This document shows positions 1 through 8,868 of a stretch of 64,000 nucleotides of DNA, piece after piece (position 1 is the stretch's first letter; each line of letters opens with the position of its first letter). The DNA comes from Algivirga pacifica (GTDB lineage: Bacteria; Bacteroidota; Bacteroidia; Cytophagales; Flammeovirgaceae). The position numbers and the translations under genes are program-made. Location of the stretch: assembly GCF_039543525.1 (NCBI RefSeq), contig NZ_BAABJX010000036.1, forward strand, positions 62,001-126,000, read 5' to 3'. The notes beneath the pieces are model-generated. The model was not told where the DNA came from. It worked only from the letters and a program-made list of their open reading frames with translations, and did not search any database.

Positions 1-1
1 T

Positions 2-1315
2 ACTGATGGTTCTTCCAAGTTTGGTGCAAACAACCGTTGGGGTACATTCCCATCTGTATCCGGTGCATGGAAAATCAGTAACGAAGACTTCTTTGAAGGT
101 GCCAAAGAAGTGGTTAATGAATTAAAGTTCAGAGGCTCTTATGGTATTCTTGGAAGGGAAACGACTTTAGGTGCTTACTCAAGACAGGCATTGGTACAAA
201 GTGGTTACTGGTACGTATGGAACAACACTCCGATCGGTGGTATAGGGTCTTTTGAGATGGCTAATGCTGACCTGGCATGGGAAGAAGCAGAAACGATTAA
301 CATCGGTGTAGATGCTGGTTTCTTTGAAGATAAACTATTCGGTACGTTCAACTATTACCAAAACAACTCTCAGGCATTGTTGATGCAAGAGCCTAACACG
401 CCTATGTCGGCAGGGGTTAGCCCTCCAATTGTCAACCTGGGAACCATCTCAAACCAGGGTATCGAGATTGAGCTGGGTTACAGAGGAGAAGCCGGAGACT
501 TCCAGTACAGCTTTACAGGGAATATGACAACCATTGACAATAAAGTGGTGGAACTAGGTTCGGAAGAAGGGGTATTACCAGGAGGTGATATTGCCTATAC
601 CGGAGCACAGACCTTCTCTAAAGTAGGTGCACCTGTTTCCCAGTTCTATATGTTTAAGACCAATGGTGTCTTCCAGTCTCAGTCAGCAATAGATAACTAT
701 GTAGGTCCGGAAGGAGACCTGATTCAACCGAATGCCAAACCGGGAGATGTGATTTATGTAGACGTGAATGGAGATGGTATTATTGATTCCAATGATATCA
801 CGGATGTAGGTTCTCCACTTCCTACACTGGAATATGGATTGAATGCCAGCCTAAGCTACAAAGGACTTGACTTATCGCTTTTCTTCCAAGGGGTATATGG
901 CAACAAGATTCTAAATGTAAATGCTTATGAATCGGAAGCACCTAACTCTGGTTACAACATCGCTTCTAAACTATTGGATGCATGGACACCGGAAAATCCA
1001 ACAAGTACAATTCCTAGAAACGTACAGGTAGACAACAATAACAACTATATGATGTCTGATCGCTTCCTGGAAGATGGCGCTTACCTACGCCTGAAAAACA
1101 TACAGCTAGGCTATACATTACCATCTACCGTATTGGAGAAAGTTCACTTCTCAAAAATGCGTTTCTATGTGAATGCCGATAACCTATGGACATTGACCAA
1201 CTACCAAGGATTCAATCCTGAACTAGTTCCTGCCAATGCCCTAACACAGGGAATTGATTATGGCAGCTATCCTATGTATCAAACGATCACGGCAGGTATT
1301 CAGGCAACTTTCTAA
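2..1315 (+). CDS. SusC/RagA-family TonB-dependent outer-membrane receptor, 5' truncated
   Basis: The reading frame is open from base 2, so this is the C-terminal part (about 437 residues) of a gene starting outside the window. The sequence is that of a SusC-type beta-barrel: alternating aromatic and polar strands, the acidic D-V-N-G-D-G-I-I-D segment followed by G-S-P-L-P-T near residue 240 of the visible part, and a last strand ending in aromatic Phe (QATF). SusC proteins import glycans or peptides across the outer membrane using TonB energy. The SusD partner starts 12 bp downstream, so the two form the usual operon and complex. The N-terminal signal, carboxypeptidase-regulatory domain and plug are off the window. 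The substrate cannot be read from this sequence. Confidence 0.93.
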   Translation, partial: TDGSSKFGANNRWGTFPSVSGAWKISNEDFFEGAKEVVNELKFRGSYGILGRETTLGAYSRQALVQSGYWYVWNNTPIGGIGSFEMANADLAWEEAETINIGVDAGFFEDKLFGTFNYYQNNSQALLMQEPNTPMSAGVSPPIVNLGTISNQGIEIELGYRGEAGDFQYSFTGNMTTIDNKVVELGSEEGVLPGGDIAYTGAQTFSKVGAPVSQFYMFKTNGVFQSQSAIDNYVGPEGDLIQPNAKPGDVIYVDVNGDGIIDSNDITDVGSPLPTLEYGLNASLSYKGLDLSLFFQGVYGNKILNVNAYESEAPNSGYNIASKLLDAWTPENPTSTIPRNVQVDNNNNYMMSDRFLEDGAYLRLKNIQLGYTLPSTVLEKVHFSKMRFYVNADNLWTLTNYQGFNPELVPANALTQGIDYGSYPMYQTITAGIQATF

Positions 1316-1327
1316 ACTTCGAACAAT

Positions 1328-2770
1328 ATGAAACTATACAATAAATTATTCGCGTCATTCTTTCTGGTATTCAGTCTAGTCTCCTGTGACAGCTATCTGG
1401 AGCAAGTATCTCCGGATCAGCCTACAACAGATCAAACATGGGTAAGCTACGAAGCCGCCGAAAAATATATGGCCAGTACTTATTCTTATATGCAAGCCAA
1501 TGGATGGCGTTATCATGAGTATTTTTATTTACCACAAAACTTCAGAGCAGATGATATACACCCTGAGTATGGGACAACAGCATGGAGTTATCTGGGGCGT
1601 ATTGTAGGCTTTAACAATACGGCTTCTGATGGTGTCCCTTCTGTAATGTGGTACTACTGGTACAAGGGCATTAAGTTGTCTAATGACTTAATAAAAAATG
1701 TGCCGGAAATGGACGTCTTGACAGAAGAGGAAAAAGAAAGTATGGTAGCAGAAGCACGTTTTCTTCGTGCATGGTACCACTTCAACCTATTGAAAAACTT
1801 CCATGAGATTGTACTGGTCACAAAAGTAGCTGAAACTCCTAGTGAGTTACAGTTGCCAGGTAGTAGTAAGGAAGCCGTTTATCAGCAACTTGAAGAAGAC
1901 CTTTCTTATGCTGCCCAGCATCTTCCAGCACAGTGGGAAGATGCTTACTGGGGCAGGGCTACTGCCAATGCCGCAAATGCTTACCTAGGAAAAATTCTTT
2001 TGTTCCAGGGAAAATGGCAAGAGGCGTTGACAGCCCTAGACAAAGTAAGTGGTCATGAGCTAGTAGCAGGCACTGAATATAGAGGCTTATTTGATGGTAG
2101 TATGGAAATGAACTCAGAAGTGATCTTCTCGGGTGCTTTTACAGCACAGCAGATGGATGCCCTTGGCTTATACCACCAACTAGGAGTAGCTATGGCTCCG
2201 GGAGAAATTAATGGTGGGTGGCATATGGCCTCGATCTCGGATTACTATATGAATGCCCTGGAAAGTGGTGATATCCGTAAAGCTGCAACCGTGGTAGAGC
2301 ACGGAGAAACTTTTGATGGAGAAACGATCCTGTTTGATGACCCTGAGTTCAATATGAGTATTAAGTATATGGAATCGTTGGAGTCTATCACGACTAACCG
2401 CAGTACGGTAGACCTTATCTTTATGCGCTATGCGGATGTTGTTCTGATGCAAGCAGAGGCACTTTATGAACTAGGCAGAGAAACAGACGCCTTAAGTAAA
2501 GTAAACCTGATTCGAGAAAGAGCTAACCTTGCTCCTTCTTCAGCTTCCGGTACGATTCTAAGAGATGAAATTCGTACACAGCGTATGATTGAGCTAGTAG
2601 GAGAAGGTCATCGCTTCTATGATTTAGTACGATGGAAAATTGCTGCCGAACAACTAAATGCTTCCGGACAACAGTATGCGGAAAACTTTGAGGAGAAACA
2701 CCAATACTTCCCGATTCCATTGGAAGAGGTACAGAGAAACCCTAACCTTACCCCAACACCTGGGTTTTAA
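1328..2770 (+). CDS. SusD/RagB-family nutrient-binding outer-membrane lipoprotein
   Basis: A 480-residue protein with a lipoprotein signal peptide: hydrophobic core then the lipobox LVSC, with Cys20 as lipidation site. The body is helical and TPR-like, as expected for SusD, and carries the C-terminal G-E-G-H-R-F-Y-D-L-V-R-W-K signature and a proline-rich tail around N-P-N-L-T-P. SusD proteins act as a surface lid on SusC barrels and capture the ligand. The 12-bp spacing from the SusC gene indicates co-transcription. No glycoside hydrolase or peptidase follows, so the substrate is unknown. Length is typical of the family. Confidence 0.95.
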   Translation: MKLYNKLFASFFLVFSLVSCDSYLEQVSPDQPTTDQTWVSYEAAEKYMASTYSYMQANGWRYHEYFYLPQNFRADDIHPEYGTTAWSYLGRIVGFNNTASDGVPSVMWYYWYKGIKLSNDLIKNVPEMDVLTEEEKESMVAEARFLRAWYHFNLLKNFHEIVLVTKVAETPSELQLPGSSKEAVYQQLEEDLSYAAQHLPAQWEDAYWGRATANAANAYLGKILLFQGKWQEALTALDKVSGHELVAGTEYRGLFDGSMEMNSEVIFSGAFTAQQMDALGLYHQLGVAMAPGEINGGWHMASISDYYMNALESGDIRKAATVVEHGETFDGETILFDDPEFNMSIKYMESLESITTNRSTVDLIFMRYADVVLMQAEALYELGRETDALSKVNLIRERANLAPSSASGTILRDEIRTQRMIELVGEGHRFYDLVRWKIAAEQLNASGQQYAENFEEKHQYFPIPLEEVQRNPNLTPTPGF

Positions 2771-2848
2771 GTTTTAAGTGATGAGTTATGAGTTATGAGT
2801 TATGAGTGAAAAAAATAATTTATAACTCATCACTCATCACTCATAACT
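2771..2848. repeat. Heptamer-repeat hairpin downstream of susD
   Basis: Tandem copies of a GTTATGA-type heptamer (gagttatgagttatgagtt) face an inverted set (aactcatcactcatcactca) across an A-rich loop, giving a long imperfect hairpin just after the susD stop. It may act as a 3' end structure. Similar hairpins built on other heptamers lie at 29599-29690 and 30755-30833. Confidence 0.7.
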
Positions 2849-2929
2849 TCTATTTTTGTAGAAAAGGGATTTTTTCCATTCTTCAACTCTTTAACAGCAC
2901 CACGTAGTGGTTTAAAATTGCATTACACT

Positions 2930-5206
2930 ATGGTTGACTTTTTACGACAACAGTACGGGCTATCTTCTGCACGAATCAAGAGGCTAGTAGGATATGATAA
3001 CGTGAATTATCTAGTTACGGCGGGCAACAAAAAATACATTTTCAAGACTTATGATGATGCTGAGATGCTTCCTTGGCTGGAGATGGAAACTCGCATGTTA
3101 TGCTATCTTCAGGAGCAAACTGAAAGCCCACAGCAATACCCTGCCCCTATCGCCAACCATAAAGGAGATTATGTATTTCTGGCAATTATAGAAGAAGGTA
3201 AAACAGCTCAACCTGTACGATTGCTCAGCTTTGTGGATGGCGAGTTCTTAGGAGATATCAGATGGACAGATGATACCTATGCCTCTTTAGGAGAATTTCT
3301 GGCAAGAATGGATTTGTCATTATTATCGTATAAGGATATCACGCTGAAGGCTAAACAGTCACCATGGGACTTGCAATACCTACATTTGAACAAGTCTTTC
3401 ATTCACCACATACCACAACCGGAAAAGCGAAAACTGGTTACCTACTTCTTTCAGCAGTTCGAAGAGCAGGTACGGCCACATTTCGACACCTTACGACAAA
3501 GTATTATTCACAATGATGCTAATGAATGGAATGTCCTATCAAAAAACGGTAGTGTCAATGCTATTATAGATTTCGGAGATCTAGCCTATACATTTCTAAT
3601 TAACGAGTTGGCCGTATCTCTCACCTATATGTTGATGGGACAGGATCAACCCTTGGAAAAAGCGGCCATTACCTTAAATCATTACCATCAGATCTTACCA
3701 CTAAAGGCGTTAGAAGTTGATTTACTTTATTACCTGATTGCAGGCAGACTATGCACCAGCCTTTGTCAATCGGCTTACTCCAGAGCGAAAGACCCTACTA
3801 ATACTTACGCCAGCAGTAGTGAAGAAGGCGCTTGGGCTTTATTGGACAAATGGTTTACCATTAACCCGACACAAGCTAGCAATACCTTCCGTGAAGCTAT
3901 CGGTGTGGCTACAAAAGAAGTCCCTGCCTCTGATGAAGCCTTGGCGTATAGAAACGAGCATTTGAGCAGTATTCTTTCTGTAAGCTACAAGAAGCCTATC
4001 TATATGGAAAGGGCAGCATTCCAGTATATGTATGATCGCTACGGCAACACCTATCTGGATGCTTACAACAATATCCCTCACGTAGGGCATATGCACCCTA
4101 AAGTAGTGGAGGCAGGGCAACGACAGATGGCCCAACTCAATACCAATACCCGCTATCTATACGATGAACTACCAAAATATGCAGAGAAATTATTAAGCTA
4201 CTTCCCTAAGAAGTTGAATAAGGTATTCTTTGTGAACTCAGGAAGTGCTGCCAGTGACCTTGCGATGCGATTGGCGACAACCCATACGCAGAAAGAGCAA
4301 TTGCTGGTGATGGAGCATGGCTATCACGGCAACACACAAAAAGGTATCGACATTAGTCATTATAAGTTTGGCAATAGCAAAGGGCAGGGACAAAGGCCAC
4401 ATATCCTTAAAGCCACGATTCCAGATACTTACAATGGACCTTACCAAAACAATGACGGTACTGCTGGCAAGCAATATGCAGAAGATGTTATTCGCATGTT
4501 GCAAGATCAAAATGCAGACATCGCCGCATTTATTACAGAACCTGTGGTAGGTTGTGGAGGACAAGTACCTTTGGCGAAAGACTATCTTAAAACACTATAT
4601 CCTTATATCCGTTCACAAGGAGGTGTGTGCATCAGTGATGAGGTGCAAACTGGCTTTGGTCGATTGGGAGAGGTATTCTGGGGATATGAAGCACAAGAAG
4701 TTACCCCTGATATTGTGATCTTGGGGAAACCTATTGCCAATGGGCACCCTATGGGAGCGGTCGTTACGACTACTGAGATTGCGGCCTCTTTTGAACAAGG
4801 CGTGGAGTTTTTCAGCTCTTTTGGTGGGAACCCTGTCTCTTGTGCCATTGCTGAATCTGTATTGGAAGTCATGGAAGAAGAGCAACTGCAAGAGAATGCA
4901 CGCCTTACTGGATTACATTATACACAGCAATTGAAAGAATTGCAGCAGACCTATGCCTGTATAGGAGATGTAAGGGGAAGTGGCTTGTTCCTGGGGGCCG
5001 AGATTATTGATCCTTCTACCGGAAAAGCGGATACCGAAATGGCTTCTTATATCAAGAATTATTTAAGGGAAAAGTATATTCTGATCAGTACGGATGGCCC
5101 TTATGACAATGTGATCAAGAGTAAGCCGCCATTGTGTTTTAGTAAAAGGGATGCGGAGCAGACAGTGGAAACTATTGCTGAAGCTTTACAAAAATACTAT
5201 GAATAA
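2930..5206 (+). CDS. Fused small-molecule kinase (APH fold) and class-III aminotransferase-fold phospho-lyase
   Basis: A two-domain fusion of about 758 residues. Residues 1-330 are an aminoglycoside-phosphotransferase/choline-kinase-like domain, with the catalytic loop H-N-D-A-N-E-W-N and the metal-binding I-I-D-F-G-D. Residues 345-758 are a class-III PLP enzyme, with D-E-V-Q-T-G-F-G-R and the Schiff-base lysine in I-L-G-K-P-I-A-N-G near residue 600. Known vertebrate relatives are hydroxylysine kinase and the phospho-lyases for 5-phosphohydroxylysine and phosphoethanolamine; bacterial fusions of these domains are on record. I infer phosphorylation of an amino alcohol or hydroxy-amino acid followed by elimination of phosphate and ammonia. 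A TTG 12 bases upstream is also in frame; I prefer the ATG. A plain aminotransferase activity is the main alternative. Confidence 0.85.
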   Translation: MVDFLRQQYGLSSARIKRLVGYDNVNYLVTAGNKKYIFKTYDDAEMLPWLEMETRMLCYLQEQTESPQQYPAPIANHKGDYVFLAIIEEGKTAQPVRLLSFVDGEFLGDIRWTDDTYASLGEFLARMDLSLLSYKDITLKAKQSPWDLQYLHLNKSFIHHIPQPEKRKLVTYFFQQFEEQVRPHFDTLRQSIIHNDANEWNVLSKNGSVNAIIDFGDLAYTFLINELAVSLTYMLMGQDQPLEKAAITLNHYHQILPLKALEVDLLYYLIAGRLCTSLCQSAYSRAKDPTNTYASSSEEGAWALLDKWFTINPTQASNTFREAIGVATKEVPASDEALAYRNEHLSSILSVSYKKPIYMERAAFQYMYDRYGNTYLDAYNNIPHVGHMHPKVVEAGQRQMAQLNTNTRYLYDELPKYAEKLLSYFPKKLNKVFFVNSGSAASDLAMRLATTHTQKEQLLVMEHGYHGNTQKGIDISHYKFGNSKGQGQRPHILKATIPDTYNGPYQNNDGTAGKQYAEDVIRMLQDQNADIAAFITEPVVGCGGQVPLAKDYLKTLYPYIRSQGGVCISDEVQTGFGRLGEVFWGYEAQEVTPDIVILGKPIANGHPMGAVVTTTEIAASFEQGVEFFSSFGGNPVSCAIAESVLEVMEEEQLQENARLTGLHYTQQLKELQQTYACIGDVRGSGLFLGAEIIDPSTGKADTEMASYIKNYLREKYILISTDGPYDNVIKSKPPLCFSKRDAEQTVETIAEALQKYYE

Positions 5207-5568
5207 TGACATTGAGCGAGGACGCTCAAATGATGTTTTGGTCTTCGCGAGGACACAAAGACCAGTTTCTACTAGTGGACTAGACGCCAAGTAAACTTAT
5301 AGTTAAATGCTGATTTTAAGGGGTTTAAGGAAGAAGGATAAAGGATTACTATCCATAGGTTTCTATTCCTTTATCCTTCTTCCTTCCTCCTTTATCCATT
5401 TGGAAGTAGTCCCTTTATTTCTATCAGAAAGACCACTAGTGACTAGAAACTGGTCTTAGGCTCTACCACGTCATGTAATGATAAGACCTAAAGCAGATTC
5501 GCACTACGTAAACGACGACTCCTATTTTGTTAAGTTGATAGTATTTCCATTTAAAACAGTCATCTGTT
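5207..5568. other. Intergenic region between convergent genes, filled by palindromes
   Basis: No gene is visible. A short perfect stem (TTGAGCG, loop AGGA, CGCTCAA) at 5212-5229 follows the stop of the kinase/lyase gene, and a second hairpin (TGGTCTT facing AAAGACC) overlaps the left edge of the MITE-like repeat at 5259-5456. The rest, to the convergent PhnA-like gene, shows nothing recognisable. Confidence 0.6.
5259..5456. repeat. MITE-like interspersed repeat, copy 1
   Basis: Outer perfect 13-bp inverted repeats (AGACCAGTTTCTA at 5259-5271, its complement at 5444-5456) enclose an element that begins CTAGTGGACTAGACGCCAAG and ends with the motif ACCACTAG. The centre is a long purine-rich arm (aaggaagaaggataaagg) facing a pyrimidine-rich arm (cctttatccttcttccttcc). 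Three diverged relatives occur at about 10453-10662, 38363-38521 and 40257-40417. The left end here matches the complement of the right end of copy 4, which supports true terminal inverted repeats. No coding capacity. Confidence 0.75.
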
Positions 5569-6162
5569 TTACTTCTTAACATACTTCGTTAGGATAACTA
5601 TCTGCTGCCCATTTACCTTTCCTTCTATATGTTCAGGATTATCATGCACTAAAGAGATGTTACGTACCGCAGTTCCTCTCTTGGCTGTAAAGTTGGCCCC
5701 TTTCACATTCAAGTCTTTAATTAAGGTTACGGTATCCCCTGCTTCCAATACATTGCCGTTACTATCTTTATGGATTAATGCAAACGCCCCATCTACCGGA
5801 TCTTCCTCTAGCGTTTCTTGTGCCCTTGCCATCAGATCTTCCTCCATATATACCTGATCCAACAAATCTTGTGGCCAACCTTCTTTTCTTAACCTGTGTA
5901 ACATACGGTAAGAAACAATCTGTATTCCTGGAACAGCGCTCCATATGCTATCATTAAGGCAACGCCAATGATTGGCATCCATTTCTTCTTTTTCTTCGAT
6001 CTGGTCATGGCAGGTTGGACAAATCATTAAGGCCTGCTCTGCATCATTTTCTATCACTGGAGGTACGTGATAGATCTGTAAATCGGTATCTGCTCCACAT
6101 AGTTCGCAGACATAATTACCTCTATCCAACAATTCGTGCTCTAGCTTACTGGGATTACTCAT
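5569..6162 (-). CDS. phnA: PhnA-like zinc-ribbon protein
   Basis: A 197-residue protein with an N-terminal zinc ribbon (C-E-L-C at 19-22, C-P-T-C at 48-51), a middle helical region, and a C-terminal domain typical of PhnA/YjdM, with K-D-S-N-G-N-V-L-E-A-G-D-T-V-T-L-I-K-D-L-N followed by a beta-rich stretch ending I-V-I-L-T-K-Y. The family was named for the phosphonate operon but its role is not firmly known, so no reaction is assigned. It is longer than the enterobacterial form because of the middle segment. It stands alone, convergent with the kinase/lyase gene. Confidence 0.85.
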   Translation of the reverse strand: MSNPSKLEHELLDRGNYVCELCGADTDLQIYHVPPVIENDAEQALMICPTCHDQIEEKEEMDANHWRCLNDSIWSAVPGIQIVSYRMLHRLRKEGWPQDLLDQVYMEEDLMARAQETLEEDPVDGAFALIHKDSNGNVLEAGDTVTLIKDLNVKGANFTAKRGTAVRNISLVHDNPEHIEGKVNGQQIVILTKYVKK

Positions 6163-6543
6163 ATCATTTATCTTTTATCTGTGGTGATGGATGTTTAGTA
6201 GTTAGTAATAAGTGACTAATGATTCGCTATATATTCATCATTACCCCTCTAAAATACTCACATCATAAACAGTGCTTTTCATAGTTATTTATTTATAACA
6301 ACAAGTTCTAAGAGCTTGAAAGCACAAAAGTATAAAAATAAAAAATAGATCTATGATGACCCCTGAAGTGATCGTTTAAATCAGAATCACTTTAAATATA
6401 GATGGTATTGTTTCTTTTGAAGAAACTCTTCATCGACAAGTATTAAATCATCAATTCCTCCCATTATCTTTTTAGATCTTCTGAAGAACTTATATATTAC
6501 CAAAGAATCTTCAAATAATTATCTTTTATAAATAAACTAATCA
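6163..6543. other. Intergenic region between divergent genes, nothing recognised
   Basis: About 380 bp of AT-rich sequence between the PhnA-like gene (minus) and the TlpA-like lipoprotein gene (plus). A weak -7-like TATCTTTT lies about 20 bases before the lipoprotein start, without a clear -33 element. I see no RNA, repeat or convincing ORF. Confidence 0.5.
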
Positions 6544-7662
6544 ATGAAGAAATTAACTTATCTAGTGTTAGCGGGGGCGACCCTATTCTCTTGTGCAAAG
6601 CAAGACAACAATACCGAAACTGGTAAATATAACCTGAAAATGAACTTTGCGGATGCTGCTTCAGGAAAAGCCGTTCTACATAACGGAGAGAGCAAGGATA
6701 CTGTGGCCATTGTCAATCATCTTGCTAATTTCACAGGACATATAGCCTCTCCTGCCATGGTTTCTGTAGAAGTTATTGCCGATTCTTTGGATAGACCTTT
6801 TGGGACTTCTCTATTTCTGGAAAACAGTGATATAAAAGCTACTATTACAGAAAAAGGAAGTGAGAAAGAAATCACAGGCTCCACCGCCCAGGATGAGTTG
6901 AAAAGCATTGAGGATAACTTCCCTGGCAAAGCACAAATGGATGCTTGGATGGAAGAGTATAGGGCTGCTGCCAAGGCAGGTGATGAAGCAAAGATCAAAA
7001 CACTACTTCCTACCTATGATAGTTTAGATGATGCAAAGAAAGCTTATTATGCATCACAAGTAGCGCAATACAATAAGAGTCATGCTATGGCCTATCTGAT
7101 TACACGTATGACTTATTCTACTCCAGTAGACGAGATCGAAGCTATGACCAAAAAATTTGCTCCTGAAATGGCCGATACAAAATATGTGAAGCGCCTAATG
7201 GAGCATGTAGAAAAAGAGAAAGCATTGGCAATTGGAAAAGAAGCTCCTGATTTCACTTTGGCAGGACTTAACCAAACCGATTCTGTATCTCTTTCTGACT
7301 TTAGAGGAAAATACGTATTGGTAGACTTCTGGGCTACTTGGTGTGGTCCATGTATGAGAGAGCTTCCTGAGATCAAAGAAATCTACGCACAATATGCAGG
7401 CGCTAACTTTGAGATTTTTGGAGTTTCTCTGGATAATGATGGAGATAAATGGAGATCGATTGTAGAGAGTAAAGAAATGACGTGGGCACATGCCTCTGAC
7501 CTGAAAGGATGGGGAAGTGCAGCTGGTAAGATTTATAATGTTCGTGCAATTCCTAATAATGTCTTGGTAGGACCTGACGGTACTATTGTGGCTAAGAACC
7601 TTCACGGAGAAGAGTTGGGAAATAAATTGGAAGAAGTACTAGGTGCTGTCTCTAAAAAATAA
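6544..7662 (+). CDS. TlpA/ResA-like thioredoxin-fold lipoprotein
   Basis: A 372-residue exported lipoprotein with signal peptide and lipobox (LFSC, Cys17). Residues 25-220 form a DUF4369-like beta then helical region common in Bacteroidota thiol-disulfide proteins. Residues 235-370 form a thioredoxin/AhpC-TSA domain with the redox motif W-A-T-W-C-G-P-C (Cys267 and Cys270) and the cis-proline segment R-A-I-P-N. It probably acts in the periplasm as a disulfide reductase, for example in cytochrome c or metalloprotein maturation. No cytochrome biogenesis genes flank it, so the partner is unknown. The ATG directly precedes the signal peptide. Confidence 0.9.
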   Translation: MKKLTYLVLAGATLFSCAKQDNNTETGKYNLKMNFADAASGKAVLHNGESKDTVAIVNHLANFTGHIASPAMVSVEVIADSLDRPFGTSLFLENSDIKATITEKGSEKEITGSTAQDELKSIEDNFPGKAQMDAWMEEYRAAAKAGDEAKIKTLLPTYDSLDDAKKAYYASQVAQYNKSHAMAYLITRMTYSTPVDEIEAMTKKFAPEMADTKYVKRLMEHVEKEKALAIGKEAPDFTLAGLNQTDSVSLSDFRGKYVLVDFWATWCGPCMRELPEIKEIYAQYAGANFEIFGVSLDNDGDKWRSIVESKEMTWAHASDLKGWGSAAGKIYNVRAIPNNVLVGPDGTIVAKNLHGEELGNKLEEVLGAVSKK

Positions 7663-7677
7663 AAATATCCTAACTAT

Positions 7678-7698
7678 GGGCGACCACAAGGGTCGCCC
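7678..7698. terminator. GGGCGACC palindrome, probable bidirectional terminator
   Basis: GGGCGACC, loop ACAAG, then GGTCGCCC forms an 8-bp GC-rich stem between two convergent genes whose stops lie 16 bp to the left and 8 bp to the right. It is one of several copies of the same palindrome in this window (10587, 61505 and decayed at 12459 and 27494), so it is also a dispersed repeat. Confidence 0.65.
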
Positions 7699-7705
7699 TT
7701 ACTTA

Positions 7706-8569
7706 TTACTTGCTCCAACGGTCAAGGCTAATTTCTTTAGTGATCGTAGAGTCACCTACTACCAAAGAAACTACTGCCAGTTTATCACAAGTACCTTCAC
7801 CAAAATCAACAGTTAATGTTTTACCATCTGCCTCAATAGACTTCTGTCCTGAAGTTGGCAACCAGAACATTTTCTCTGCGATATCACAAGCCAATGTAGA
7901 AGCTACCGGCGTCTCTGAGTCAACAGTTGTCTTATAAGACACCCCTGCCTTGTTTACACCTTCTGCAGTTCCTACCAAAGTTCTTGGCGTTTCAGAATCT
8001 AGCAAAGTACCTGCAGTCAAGGTCCACGCTGCTGAACGGCTAGCAGTTGATCCATCAGCAAATGTGATACTTCCGTCTTCCAACGTCACATCATATACAG
8101 AGCCTTCACCTTCTACTGCAGTAAATGTTCTTGTACGTGTACCATTCAATACTACACCATCAACCGTATAATCCTGGAAATCGGTCACCAGTGATAGTTT
8201 TCCGGCTACCGCTTCCTGAAGCGACTCAAAAGAAGCTACGACAGCTATCTTACCAGCAAACTCTGACTCCTCGATCATTACCCCCTCAAAATTCAATACA
8301 AATGAAATAGAGCCTGCCTGGATTACCCAATCCTCTACTTTAGGACCTCCTTCTGTTACTCTGAAATTATTATTTGAAGAAGACATGTTTTGCAATGCAA
8401 ATGCCTCTGCATTTTCGAACTCAGCATCTACTACTACATCATTATTGACCATTTGTACGTCGGCACTTGTAATTTCTGTTGCCGTTGGGTCATTCTCTTT
8501 ATTACATGCAGTAAATGCCACAGAACCTACTGCTACTACTGTTAAAAGTCTTGTCGTAAATTTTCTCAT
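7706..8569 (-). CDS. Lipoprotein of unknown function
   Basis: A 287-residue protein with a lipoprotein signal peptide (residues 1-21, lipobox FTAC). The mature part is rich in Thr, Val, Ser and acidic residues and poor in Lys, Pro and Trp, with many predicted beta strands. Pairs of Gly-Thr and Thr-Phe-Thr segments suggest a repeated beta-sheet fold. It has only two cysteines in the C-terminal half. I do not recognise a family. It stands alone, convergent with the TlpA-like lipoprotein gene and sharing the palindrome between them. The ORF is clean and the signal peptide clear, so the gene itself is well supported. Confidence 0.8.
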   Translation of the reverse strand: MRKFTTRLLTVVAVGSVAFTACNKENDPTATEITSADVQMVNNDVVVDAEFENAEAFALQNMSSSNNNFRVTEGGPKVEDWVIQAGSISFVLNFEGVMIEESEFAGKIAVVASFESLQEAVAGKLSLVTDFQDYTVDGVVLNGTRTRTFTAVEGEGSVYDVTLEDGSITFADGSTASRSAAWTLTAGTLLDSETPRTLVGTAEGVNKAGVSYKTTVDSETPVASTLACDIAEKMFWLPTSGQKSIEADGKTLTVDFGEGTCDKLAVVSLVVGDSTITKEISLDRWSK

Positions 8570-8868
8570 TCGAGTATAATTTAAAGTTGATATTAAAAAA
8601 ACACCTTGTTAGGTGATTGTTTATTCACCGACAATATTATCAAAAACCCGACCAATAAACCACTGATATTTATATTTACTCATAGAATCCTATCAATATC
8701 AACACTTTCTATTAACTTGATAGTGTATCAAATAGGCATGTTTTAGATTATTTAACCACTTTCATTGCTTGATATCATTTCTTCACCTTAATTCGTTAAT
8801 AAATCTTTTTATACTATAAAACCGGAGAAACTCCAACAATAAACCACTAACACATTCCACTAACAACC

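Noticed and set aside
2771..2848. Possible CRISPR-like repeats
   Set aside because: Units are only seven bases long with no spacers and the arms are inverted; no cas genes are present anywhere in the window.
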